The notes under the pieces were generated by a model. It was not told where the DNA came from and searched no databases. It was given only the letters and a program-made list of their open reading frames with translations. The translations under genes and the position numbers were made by a program. From Rhodobacter sp. (GTDB lineage Bacteria > Pseudomonadota > Alphaproteobacteria > Rhodobacterales > Rhodobacteraceae), in NCBI GenBank assembly GCA_013824055.1, contig PNNE01000030.1:1-8840 (forward strand): a stretch of DNA of 8,840 nucleotides. Reading direction: 5' to 3'. Shown here one piece after another: positions 1 to 5,190 of this stretch (position 1 is the stretch's first letter; each line of letters begins with the position of its first letter).

Positions 1-525
1 CGCGCGCGCTATTCCGATCTGGTGATCCTGCCCCTGCCTTACGGCCAGTCTCGCGGCGTCGAGGATGAGGCCGTGACAGAAGCCGCGCTGTTCGAAGGCA
101 TGGCGCCCGTGCTGATCGTGCCGCCCTCGGGCATGCGGACCGCCGAGCCGAAGCGGATCGTCCTGGCATGGAACCAAAGCCGCGAGGCCCTGGTCGCAAC
201 CCGCCGCGCGATGCCGTTCCTGAAACGTGCCGATCTGGTGCAGGTCGTCGTGGTCGATCCGCCGACGCATGGGGCCGAACGGTCCGACCCCGGCGGGCTG
301 CTGTGCCAGTATCTGGTCCGTCACGGCGTGAAGGCCGAGGTCTCGGTCCTGGCGCGCACCCTGCCCCGCGTCTCGGAAGTGCTGGCCCGGCAGGCGCGGG
401 ACGTCGATGCCGACCTGCTGGTGATGGGGGCTTACGGCCATTCGCGCTTTCGCGAGGCGATCCTGGGCGGGGCCACGCGCGACATGCTGGAACGCGCCGA
501 GCTGCCGGTGTTCCTGGCGCACTGA
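1..525 (+). CDS. Tandem-domain universal stress protein (UspA family), 5' end cut by window
   Basis: This is the last 174 residues of a universal stress protein with two Usp domains; the frame is open from base 1, so the GTG at 22 is not the true start. Residues 1 to about 43 (ARYSDLVILPLPYG... to VLIVPPSG) are the C-terminal end of a first Usp domain. A second domain then begins at KRIVLAWNQS and ends with GAYGHSRFREAILGGATRDML, close to the G-x2-G-x9-G nucleotide-binding loop of the family, and the final strand LPVFLAH. In this family the tandem form usually has about 270-280 residues, so roughly the first 100 are missing. Such cytoplasmic proteins support survival under stress or growth arrest; no specific partner can be read here. 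The gene converges on the merR gene across a hairpin. Family is secure; specific role unknown. Confidence 0.9.
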   Translation, partial: RARYSDLVILPLPYGQSRGVEDEAVTEAALFEGMAPVLIVPPSGMRTAEPKRIVLAWNQSREALVATRRAMPFLKRADLVQVVVVDPPTHGAERSDPGGLLCQYLVRHGVKAEVSVLARTLPRVSEVLARQARDVDADLLVMGAYGHSRFREAILGGATRDMLERAELPVFLAH

Positions 526-536
526 ACCACGCGGCA

Positions 537-561
537 GACGGACGGCCCTGCGTCGTCCGTC
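537..561. terminator. Hairpin between convergent usp and merR genes
   Basis: The arms GACGGACG (537-544) and CGTCCGTC (554-561) are perfect complements around a 9-base loop. They fill the 38-base gap between the usp stop (523-525) and the merR stop (TAG on the minus strand, 564-566). A hairpin between two gene ends fits a bidirectional terminator, but neither side has a run of T, so intrinsic termination is inferred from position rather than shown. Confidence 0.45.
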
Positions 562-563
562 CG

Positions 564-938
564 CTACAGCTTGTCCAGTTCCGCCACCGCCGTCTCGCGC
601 AGGGCGCGCAGGTCGGCGATCGAGGCGTCCAGTTCCGCCTTCTGCTTGTCCAGCGCCAGAAGCTGGCGGTCGGCCATTTGCAGCCAGGCCTCCAGCTGCG
701 GGCGTTCGCCCTTCTTGCCGTAGATCAAGAGCCACTGGCGGATTTCCTCCAGCGAGAAACCGAAGCGGCGGCCGCGCAGGATCAGCTTCATCCGCGCCAC
801 TTCGCGCGGACCGTAAAAGCGGGCGCGGCCTTCCTTTTCGGGGGCCAGAAGCTCGATGTATTCGTAGTAGCGCAAGGTGCGCGGCGTCACGTCGAACCTG
901 GCGCACATCTCCTTGAAGCTGAGGCGAGTGTCGGTCAT
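564..938 (-). CDS. MerR-family transcriptional regulator
   Basis: A 124-residue DNA-binding regulator. Residues 7-26 form the MerR helix-turn-helix (SFKEMCARFDVTPRTLRYYE), followed by the wing (about 30-45, EGRARFYGPREVARM) and second helical pair (about 50-72). Residues 80-122 are a charged helix, the usual dimerising antiparallel coiled coil. The only cysteine is C12, inside the helix-turn-helix, so the metal-binding cysteines of MerR, CueR or ZntR are absent and there is no effector domain beyond the coiled coil. The ATG at 936-938 is preceded by AAAGGAG (plus-strand 945-951) at a 6-base gap, which fixes the start. It resembles the short MerR proteins that alphaproteobacteria keep beside acyl-CoA metabolism genes (LiuR-like), and its divergent neighbours are acyl-CoA-type thioesterases. 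That link is inference; the effector is unknown. Confidence 0.9.
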   Translation of the reverse strand: MTDTRLSFKEMCARFDVTPRTLRYYEYIELLAPEKEGRARFYGPREVARMKLILRGRRFGFSLEEIRQWLLIYGKKGERPQLEAWLQMADRQLLALDKQKAELDASIADLRALRETAVAELDKL

Positions 939-1065
939 GCGCAGCTCCTTTCGCGCGACAGCCTAGGAGCACACCGGACCTGGCGCAACCGTGAGGTGTC
1001 CCTGGGGGTTGCCTTCCCCAGGCTGCACCGGTTTGATGCGTGACCAGAGGCCCCCGAGAGGTTCC
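939..1065. promoter_or_regulatory. Divergent control region between merR and the thioesterase operon
   Basis: For the plus strand, TTGCCT (1009-1014), a 17-base spacer and TTTGAT (1032-1037) match a sigma70-type promoter at 4/6 and 4/6. The implied start of transcription near 1044 leaves a short leader before the ATG at 1066. The -35 lies inside the loop of a perfect inverted repeat, CCTGGGG (1001-1007) and CCCCAGG (1016-1022). For the minus strand only a weak candidate is seen: TTGCGC (983-988), 17 bases, TAGGCT (960-965). A second dyad, ACACC (971-975) and GGTGT (995-999), lies over that promoter. The dyads are possible operators for the MerR protein, which is inference. Confidence 0.4.
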
Positions 1066-1488
1066 ATGTCCGACATCGCCGCCATTGCCCGCCAGTTCAT
1101 CCGGGCCCTGCCCCACAGCCACGCGCTGGGGATGCAGCTTGTCGCCATCGGCGAAGGCACGGCCACGATCGCGATGCCTTATGACGACAGGCTGATCGGC
1201 GACCCCGAGACCGGGGTGATCCACGGCGGCGCGGTCTCGGCGCTGATGGACACCGCCTGCGGGGCGGCCGTCATGAGCCATCCTCAGGCGGGGTTTTCCA
1301 CCGCGACGCTGGATCTGCGCATCGACTACATGCGCCCGGCGACGCCCGGCCAGACGATCCGGACCAGGGCGGAATGCCATCACGTGACCCGCTCGGTCGC
1401 CTTTGTCCGCGCCGTGGCGACCGATGACGATGACAGCCGCCCGGTGGCGATGGCGACGGGTGCCTTCACGGTGGAGCGCAAGGCATGA
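1066..1488 (+). CDS. PaaI-family hotdog thioesterase (first of pair)
   Basis: A 140-residue single hotdog-fold protein of the PaaI/4HBT type, expected to hydrolyse acyl-CoA or aryl-CoA thioesters in the cytoplasm. The diagnostic HGG loop is at residues 53-55 (GVIHGGAVSALMDTACG). D62, nine residues after H53, sits where the catalytic aspartate of PaaI lies. The core strands TATIAMPY and DLRIDYMRPA complete the fold. I chose the ATG at 1066 because GAGAGG (1056-1061) precedes it and a likely promoter puts the transcript start near 1044, which excludes the in-frame ATG at 1036 and GTG at 991. The stop overlaps the start of the next gene (ATGA, 1485-1488), so the two thioesterases are co-translated and may form a heteromeric pair. 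The substrate cannot be read from the sequence. Confidence 0.9.
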   Translation: MSDIAAIARQFIRALPHSHALGMQLVAIGEGTATIAMPYDDRLIGDPETGVIHGGAVSALMDTACGAAVMSHPQAGFSTATLDLRIDYMRPATPGQTIRTRAECHHVTRSVAFVRAVATDDDDSRPVAMATGAFTVERKA

Positions 1489-1979
1489 AGCCGCCCGAAC
1501 CCCTCCACGTCATCAAGCGGCGGCGCGAGGCGCTGTTGCGCAGTCTGGTCGACGGGGTGCCGTACATCCGCTACCTGGGCGTGCAGTTCGACCGGCGCGG
1601 GGACGAGCTGACCGCGGTCCTGCCCTTTCGCGACGACCTGATCGGCAACCCGCGCCTGCCCGCCCTGCACGGCGGCGCGACAGCGGCCTTCCTGGAGATC
1701 GCGGCCATGATCGAGCTGTCCTGGAGCACTTTGTGGGAGGGCGTCGAGGCGGATGGCGCCCTGCCGGAAGGTCCGCTGCGGCTGCCCAAGACCATCGACT
1801 TCACCATCGACTACCTGCGCGCCGGGCTGCCCCGCGATGCCTATGCGCGGGCGCGGGTCAACCGCTCGGGGCGCCGCTATGCCTCGGTGCATGTCGAGGC
1901 CTGGCAGGACAACCGCGCGCGGCTGTTCGCGCAGGCCACCGGACATTTCCTGATGCCGCCGGTCGAGCCGAAGCCGTGA
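1485..1979 (+). CDS. PaaI-family hotdog thioesterase (second of pair)
   Basis: A 164-residue hotdog protein, homologous in outline to its upstream neighbour but with about 20 more N-terminal residues (a basic helix KRRREALLRSLVDGVPYIRYLGV). The HGG motif is at 62-64 (PALHGGATAAFLEIAAM). The position nine residues after the histidine is E71 rather than aspartate; glutamate can serve as the catalytic base in related hotdog enzymes, so activity is possible. The strand KTIDFTIDYLR (about 102-112) matches DLRIDYMR in the first copy. The start overlaps the previous stop by ATGA, and the stop TGA (1977-1979) overlaps a GTG at 1976 that opens the next reading frame. Thioesterase assignment is firm at family level; substrate and whether it works with the first enzyme are unknown. 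Confidence 0.88.
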   Translation: MKPPEPLHVIKRRREALLRSLVDGVPYIRYLGVQFDRRGDELTAVLPFRDDLIGNPRLPALHGGATAAFLEIAAMIELSWSTLWEGVEADGALPEGPLRLPKTIDFTIDYLRAGLPRDAYARARVNRSGRRYASVHVEAWQDNRARLFAQATGHFLMPPVEPKP

Positions 1980-2227
1980 CCGGAAGCGCCCCGCGGCCGC
2001 ATCTGCGGGCGATGCCCTTGTCGGTCGCGGTCCCAGTGCTGGTGCTGGCGATCCTGGTGCGCCAGGGCGGAAGCCACGGGCTTCGGGTCTGGCTGATGGC
2101 GCTGACCGCGGTGCAGAGGGTGACGCCGTGGCGCATGGCCTTGCAAACCCTGGCGCGGGCGGGTGCTGCGCAAGGCTTGCGTTCCCCCGGCAGGCCGGGC
2201 GATATTGCGCCGCCAAAGGGGAGAAAC
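1976..2227 (+). pseudogene. Probable remnant of a MATE/DinF-type efflux transporter gene
   Basis: An open frame starts at a GTG overlapping the stop of the preceding thioesterase and runs, with no stop, straight into the universal stress gene at 2228. Its first about 65 codons keep the G/C-rich third positions of real genes; the bias then fades. It encodes PHLRAMPLSVAVPVLVLAILV, one hydrophobic segment, then GGSHGLRVWLMALTAVQRVT. From memory, the second stretch lines up without gaps with the tail of DinF-type MATE proteins (pattern HxLxxxLxxLxAxRGxS/T), and the first resembles a MATE N-terminus. A full MATE protein has about 430-460 residues, so a large internal deletion followed by drift would explain it. 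The overlap with the upstream stop suggests it was once the third gene of the operon. Alternatives: a small real membrane protein, or an N-terminal extension of the stress protein. Confidence 0.4.
2169..2206 (+). promoter_or_regulatory. Weak promoter candidate with a 13-base palindrome, upstream of usp
   Basis: TTGCGT (2177-2182), an 18-base spacer and GATATT (2201-2206) give a 3/6 and 4/6 match to a sigma70 promoter, placing a transcript start near 2213 just before the usp ribosome site. The -35 overlaps a perfect palindrome, CGCAAG-G-CTTGCG (2169-2181). This would allow the stress protein to be transcribed apart from the thioesterases. The match is weak and the region is high in GC, so this is tentative. 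Confidence 0.25.
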
Positions 2228-2683
2228 ATGCGGAAATTCCTGGTCGTGCTGGACGACAGCCGCGAATGCCTGAACGCGATGCGCTTTGCCGCCTTGCGCG
2301 CGGCCCATACCGGGGGCGGGGTGACGATCCTGTCCATCGTCCCGCCGGACGAGTTCCAGACCTGGGTCGGCGTCGCCGACCTGATGCGGGCCGAGGCGCG
2401 GGAACGGATCGAGGCGCATTTCGAGGTCTTCGCCAAGTGGATGCGCGACAAGCAGGGGGTGAACCCCGAGCTGGTGATCCGCGAGGGCGATCCGGTGGTC
2501 GAGATCCTGGCGCAAGTGAACGAGGACCCCGAGATCGGCGTCCTTGTCCTGGGCGCGGGCACCGACAAGTCGGGGCCGGGGCCGCTGGTCACGGCGCTGA
2601 GCCGCACCTCGGGCAACCTGCCGATTCCGATCACCATCGTTCCGGGCGACATGTCGAAGGAACGGCTGGAAAGCATCACCTGA
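2228..2683 (+). CDS. Single-domain universal stress protein (UspA family)
   Basis: A 151-residue cytoplasmic Usp protein. It opens with the first strand MRKFLVVLDDSREC and its Asp near residue 9-10, continues through a long helix (about 52-75), and ends with VLVLGAGTDKSGPGPLVTAL and the last strand IPITIVPG. The glycine loop (109-119) is degenerate: the canonical G-x2-G-x9-G-S/T spacing is not kept, so ATP binding is uncertain. The ATG at 2228 is chosen because AAAGGGG (2215-2221) lies 6 bases upstream and the protein then begins exactly at the Usp fold; the frame stays open further upstream only through the probable transporter remnant. The 14 bases after the stop lead into a long hairpin, so this is probably the last gene of the unit. 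Role: stress survival, details unknown. Confidence 0.9.
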   Translation: MRKFLVVLDDSRECLNAMRFAALRAAHTGGGVTILSIVPPDEFQTWVGVADLMRAEARERIEAHFEVFAKWMRDKQGVNPELVIREGDPVVEILAQVNEDPEIGVLVLGAGTDKSGPGPLVTALSRTSGNLPIPITIVPGDMSKERLESIT

Positions 2684-2696
2684 AGGCGCACGCGGC

Positions 2697-2733
2697 GGCT
2701 GAAGCGGGGCGGTTTAAGCGCCTGCTTACAGCC
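2697..2733 (+). terminator. Long imperfect hairpin after usp, likely transcription end
   Basis: The left arm 2697-2711 pairs with the right arm 2719-2733 around the 7-base loop GTTTAAG. I count 14 pairs including one G-T pair, broken by single-base bulges at A2728 and one G of 2707-2709. Outer pairs are GGCTG with CAGCC, then AAGC with GCTT. It begins 14 bases past the usp stop. No T-run follows, so termination would have to be factor-assisted or the hairpin may just protect the transcript end. Between here and the eptA start only a 6-bp dyad (GCGACC 2743-2748, GGTCGC 2758-2763) and a 12-base palindrome (2772-2783) are visible; I found no convincing eptA promoter. Confidence 0.45.
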
Positions 2734-2798
2734 AGAGCCAAGGCGACCGCCTATCCGGGTCGCGGGGCCATGCGAGGCCTCGCTTTCCTGGACATCCG

Positions 2799-4442
2799 AT
2801 GCAACTTTCCGTCACGGCGACCTTCGCCACCCGCCCGACGCTGTCCGCCCTTGCGCTGAACGCCCTGGTCGCGACCTATCTCATGGCTTCGTGCAACGCG
2901 ACCTTCTGGGGCCATCTGTTCCGCATCTTCGAAGGCCGGACCGTCACTGCCCTGGTCTTCGCCGGGGCGGTCTGGGCGCTGATGCTGCTGGTGATCTCGG
3001 TCCTGGCGGTGCGGCAGCTGCAAAAGCCGGTGCTGGTCGCACTGCTGATCACTGCGGGCGTGACGTCCCATTATGTCGACGTGCTGGGCGTCGTGGTCGA
3101 CCGCGAGATGATCCAGAACGCGATGACGACGACCTTTGCGGAATCGAAACACCTGATCACGCTTCACTTTCTGGGCCATGTCGCGCTTTTCGGCGCGCTG
3201 CCGGCGCTGATGGTCCTGTGGGTCCGCATCCGCCGCGCGTCAGTCAGGCGGGCGCTGGTCGGCTATGGCCTGGTCACGGCGCTGGCGGCGGCGCTGCTGG
3301 TCGGGCTGCTTTTCACCAACCTGAAGGCCTATTCGACCGTCCTGCGCGCCGACAAGGAACTGATGGGATCGGTCCAGCCGCTGGCCCCGATCGGCGGAGC
3401 GCTGCGCTATGCCAAGATGATGGTCAGATCGGCACGGATCGTCGTGCAGCCCACCGGCCTCGACGCCGGTCCCGGACCATACCTTGCCAGGGCCGACAAG
3501 CCCATCCTGATGGTCATCGTCGCGGGCGAGACGGGTCGGGCGCAGAACTGGTCTTTGGGCGGCTACGCGCGCGAGACCAACCCCGAACTGAAGGCACGCG
3601 ACATCGTCTACTACCCGAATGCCACCAGCTGCGGCACGGCGACGGCGACCTCGCTGCCCTGCATGTTCTCGCCTCTGACCAGGGACCGGTATTCCCACGA
3701 GGGCGGGCTGTCGAACGAGAACCTGCTGGACGTGCTGATGCATGCGGGGTTCAAGGTCGAATGGTGGGAAAACAACACCGGCGACAAGAACGTCGGCGAC
3801 CGGCTTTCGACGCGCCCGCGCCTGATGACCGCCCGGGACGGGGCGGAATTCTGCCTTCCCGAATGCATCGACGGCATCTTTCTGAAAAGCCTGCGGGAGA
3901 AGGCCGCCACGATCTCGACGAACACGGTGATCGTCCTGCACCAGATCGGCAGCCACGGACCAGGTTACTGGCTGCGCTATCCGGCGGAGCGCGACCTGTT
4001 CTCCCCGGCCTGCAAGACGCCCGAGCTGACCGAGTGCAGCACCGAAGCGATCGTCAACGCCTATGACAACACCATCGCCTACACGGACTGGTTCCTGGCG
4101 CAGGTGATCGATGTCCTTGACGCCTCGGACCGGGTGATCCCGGCGCTGTACTACGTCTCGGACCACGGCGAGAGCCTGGGCGAAGGCGGGCTTTACCTGC
4201 ACGGGACGCCCTGGTTCATGGCGCCCGAGTATCAGACGCGGGTTCCGATGGTGATCTGGATGTCCAGGCGGTTTCGTGACAGTCTTGCGATCGATGCTAC
4301 CTGTCTGAAGGCCGCGGCGACAAGGCCGGTCAGCCATGACAACATGTTCTCGACGGTGCTTGGGATGGTGGATGTGACGACGACGGCCAGGGATGACGCG
4401 CTGGACCTTGCCGGGACCTGCCGCCAGGTCACGACGGGCTGA
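2799..4442 (+). CDS. eptA: Phosphoethanolamine transferase, EptA family (lipid A-type)
   Basis: A 547-residue inner-membrane enzyme that moves phosphoethanolamine from phosphatidylethanolamine to a lipid A-type acceptor, releasing diacylglycerol. Five membrane segments (about 14-35, 48-71, 77-100, 122-143, 154-174) precede a periplasmic alkaline-phosphatase-like domain (about 230-547). By comparison with MCR-1/EptA, zinc and catalytic residues are all present: E244 (VAGETG), nucleophile T282 (SCGTATATSLPC), H386 (GSHGP), D455 and H456 (SDHGESLGE), H468. Cysteine pairs C278/C288, C352/C356 and C405/C413 fit the family disulfides; the middle pair is closer together than in MCR-1, and C502/C541 may form another. 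The ATG at 2799 has only a poor ribosome site (TGGAC), but a later start would damage the first membrane helix. dgkA follows after 3 bases. The acceptor (lipid A phosphate, core sugar or other) cannot be told from sequence. Confidence 0.93.
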   Translation: MQLSVTATFATRPTLSALALNALVATYLMASCNATFWGHLFRIFEGRTVTALVFAGAVWALMLLVISVLAVRQLQKPVLVALLITAGVTSHYVDVLGVVVDREMIQNAMTTTFAESKHLITLHFLGHVALFGALPALMVLWVRIRRASVRRALVGYGLVTALAAALLVGLLFTNLKAYSTVLRADKELMGSVQPLAPIGGALRYAKMMVRSARIVVQPTGLDAGPGPYLARADKPILMVIVAGETGRAQNWSLGGYARETNPELKARDIVYYPNATSCGTATATSLPCMFSPLTRDRYSHEGGLSNENLLDVLMHAGFKVEWWENNTGDKNVGDRLSTRPRLMTARDGAEFCLPECIDGIFLKSLREKAATISTNTVIVLHQIGSHGPGYWLRYPAERDLFSPACKTPELTECSTEAIVNAYDNTIAYTDWFLAQVIDVLDASDRVIPALYYVSDHGESLGEGGLYLHGTPWFMAPEYQTRVPMVIWMSRRFRDSLAIDATCLKAAATRPVSHDNMFSTVLGMVDVTTTARDDALDLAGTCRQVTTG

Positions 4443-4445
4443 CGG

Positions 4446-4817
4446 ATGACAGAGCAGAAGAAACCTCCGCGCAAGTCGGGTGTGGCGCATTTCTTCGCGG
4501 CGGCGGGCTATTCGCTGGGCGGCTTGCAGCGCCTGTCGCGGGAAAGCGCCTTCCGGCAGGAGGTCGGGCTTGTCGCGGGGTTGCTGGTGCTGTTTGTGGT
4601 CTTCGGCGCCTCGGTGCCGCAAGTGCTGGGCCTTGTCGCCTTTGGCCTGGCGCTGGTCGCGGTCGAGGCGCTGAACACCGCGCTGGAGGTGCTGGTCGAT
4701 CACCTGTCGCCCGGCTGGTCGCAGTTCGCCAAGGATGCCAAGGACCTCGGCTCGCTGGCCGTGGCCTGCACCATCGGCGCGATGCTGATCTATGCGGGCG
4801 TGGTCCTGATCTGGTAG
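4446..4817 (+). CDS. dgkA: Diacylglycerol kinase (prokaryotic, trimeric membrane type)
   Basis: A 123-residue integral membrane kinase, nearly the same length as E. coli DgkA (about 122). It phosphorylates diacylglycerol with MgATP to give phosphatidic acid. It carries the family pattern: an amphipathic N-terminal helix with AAGYSLGGLQRL (18-30), E33 and E39 in ESAFRQE, three membrane helices (about 41-56, 58-82, 103-122), and the catalytic stretch VEALNTALEVLVDH (E74, N77, E81, D85) with AKDLGS (K99, D100). These align with E69, N72, E76, D80, K94 and D95 of the E. coli enzyme. It starts 3 bases after the eptA stop, so it is very likely translated from the same mRNA. Diacylglycerol is the by-product of EptA, so this enzyme plausibly recycles it into phospholipid synthesis. 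A hairpin follows the gene. Confidence 0.96.
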   Translation: MTEQKKPPRKSGVAHFFAAAGYSLGGLQRLSRESAFRQEVGLVAGLLVLFVVFGASVPQVLGLVAFGLALVAVEALNTALEVLVDHLSPGWSQFAKDAKDLGSLAVACTIGAMLIYAGVVLIW

Positions 4818-4831
4818 CCCATGCGGCACGG

Positions 4832-4854
4832 GCATTGCTGCCATGCAGCGATGT
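4832..4854 (+). terminator. Hairpin after dgkA
   Basis: CATTGCTGC (4833-4841) pairs with GCAGCGATG (4845-4853) in nine pairs, one of them G-T, around the 3-base loop CAT; G4832 and T4854 can add a wobble pair. It starts 15 bases after the dgkA stop and likely ends the eptA-dgkA transcript, although no T-run follows. Confidence 0.5.
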
Positions 4855-4857
4855 GCG

Positions 4858-4886
4858 TTGGGGCGGGCGCGGGAATGGCCTATCTT
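4858..4886 (+). promoter_or_regulatory. Possible promoter for the 49-residue gene
   Basis: TTGGGG (4858-4863), a 17-base spacer and TATCTT (4881-4886) match a sigma70-type promoter at 3/6 and 4/6. Transcription would begin near 4893, just after the dgkA hairpin and 33 bases before the ATG at 4926. If right, it excludes the longer in-frame starts at 4821 and 4875. Confidence 0.3.
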
Positions 4887-4925
4887 CTTGCGCAGGGAGG
4901 AGCCTTCACGAAAGGCCCCAAGAGC

Positions 4926-5075
4926 ATGCCCATCCTTCCCTTCCCGCCCCGCAAGCCCATCGCCGCGACTCTGGAGCCGTATTTTACGGCCGAGCCGGTC
5001 AGTTCCGCGCCACGCCTGCGCCCCTTGTCTGCGCTGGAGCAGATGTATGCCTACTGGGGGTCCGACCGGGCCTGA
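4926..5075 (+). CDS. Small protein of unknown function (49 residues)
   Basis: I do not recognise a named family. The predicted protein is soluble, proline-rich at the N-terminus (MPILPFPPRKPIAATLEPYF) and ends with SALEQMYAYWGSDRA. The C-terminal LxALEQMYAY pattern reminds me of short uncharacterised proteins seen in other Rhodobacterales genomes, but that is recollection only. The ATG at 4926 is chosen because AAAGG (4911-4915) precedes it at 10 bases and a possible promoter points to a transcript start near 4893. In-frame ATGs at 4821 and 4875 would add a cysteine- and glycine-rich stretch of low coding quality. The gene sits between the dgkA hairpin and a perfect palindrome, so it is probably its own transcription unit. 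It may not be a gene at all; codon choice in the frame is GC-rich as in neighbours. Confidence 0.5.
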   Translation: MPILPFPPRKPIAATLEPYFTAEPVSSAPRLRPLSALEQMYAYWGSDRA

Positions 5076-5077
5076 CC

Positions 5078-5105
5078 GTAGGGTGGGCGATACCGCCCAC
5101 CCTAC
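5078..5105. repeat. Perfect palindromic element, 12-bp arms, probably dispersed repeat and terminator
   Basis: GTAGGGTGGGCG (5078-5089) is followed by the loop ATAC (5090-5093) and then its exact reverse complement (5094-5105). It lies 2 bases after the stop of the 49-residue gene. The GTAGGGTGGGC core is, from memory, a common dispersed intergenic palindrome in proteobacterial genomes. Nothing in this window repeats it, so the dispersed nature is inferred. As RNA it forms a very stable GC-rich hairpin on either strand, with no T-run. Confidence 0.7.
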
Positions 5106-5117
5106 CCCTGCGCCGAA

Positions 5118-5134
5118 TTTAGAACGGTTCCAGA
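5118..5134 (+). promoter_or_regulatory. Irr-type iron control element (ICE) candidate
   Basis: TTTAGAA-CGG-TTCCAGA is a 17-base dyad matching 12 of the 14 fixed bases of the ICE/Irr box recalled for alphaproteobacteria (TTTAGAA, 3 bases, TTCTAAA). The left arm is exact and the inner GAAC-G-GTTC (5122-5130) is a perfect palindrome. It ends 1 base before the -35 of the promoter for the NifU-like gene. Irr, a Fur-family protein active when iron and haem are short, commonly controls iron-using genes in these bacteria. Confidence 0.55.
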
Positions 5135-5135
5135 C

Positions 5136-5164
5136 TTGACGTCCGGCCTGCCAGGGCGCATATC
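5136..5164 (+). promoter_or_regulatory. Promoter of the NifU-like gene
   Basis: TTGACG (5136-5141), a 17-base spacer and CATATC (5159-5164) match the sigma70 consensus at 5/6 and 3/6. The implied transcript start near 5171 gives a leader of about 20 bases holding GGAG (5179-5182), 8 bases before the ATG at 5191. Confidence 0.5.
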
Positions 5165-5190
5165 CGAGCGGAATAGTCGGAGACTTTCAG

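Noticed and set aside
1380..2216. 278-residue open frame on the minus strand opposite the thioesterases
   Set aside because: It covers both strands of two well-supported genes, has a low-complexity Ala/Pro/Arg composition and no motif.
1403..2683. 426-residue plus-strand frame that contains the stress protein at its end
   Set aside because: The part before 1976 is an out-of-frame reading of the two thioesterases. Only the sections from 1976 (remnant) and 2228 (stress protein) look like real coding sequence.
2711..2728. PhoP/PmrA-like direct repeat GGTTTA, 6 bases, TGCTTA upstream of eptA
   Set aside because: The half-site spacing is one base longer than the two-component consensus, and the bases are already used by the hairpin 2697-2733. 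I would not call a binding site without conservation.
2772..2783. 12-base palindrome GCGAGGCCTCGC before eptA
   Set aside because: It has no loop, so it makes a poor RNA hairpin. Short GC palindromes are common at this composition, and its distance to the start codon suggests nothing specific.
3240..4844. 534-residue open frame on the minus strand across eptA and dgkA
   Set aside because: It is antisense to two genes with complete catalytic motifs. It is rich in Arg, Asp, His and Gln with no domain pattern, and long antisense frames are expected from GC-rich third codon positions.
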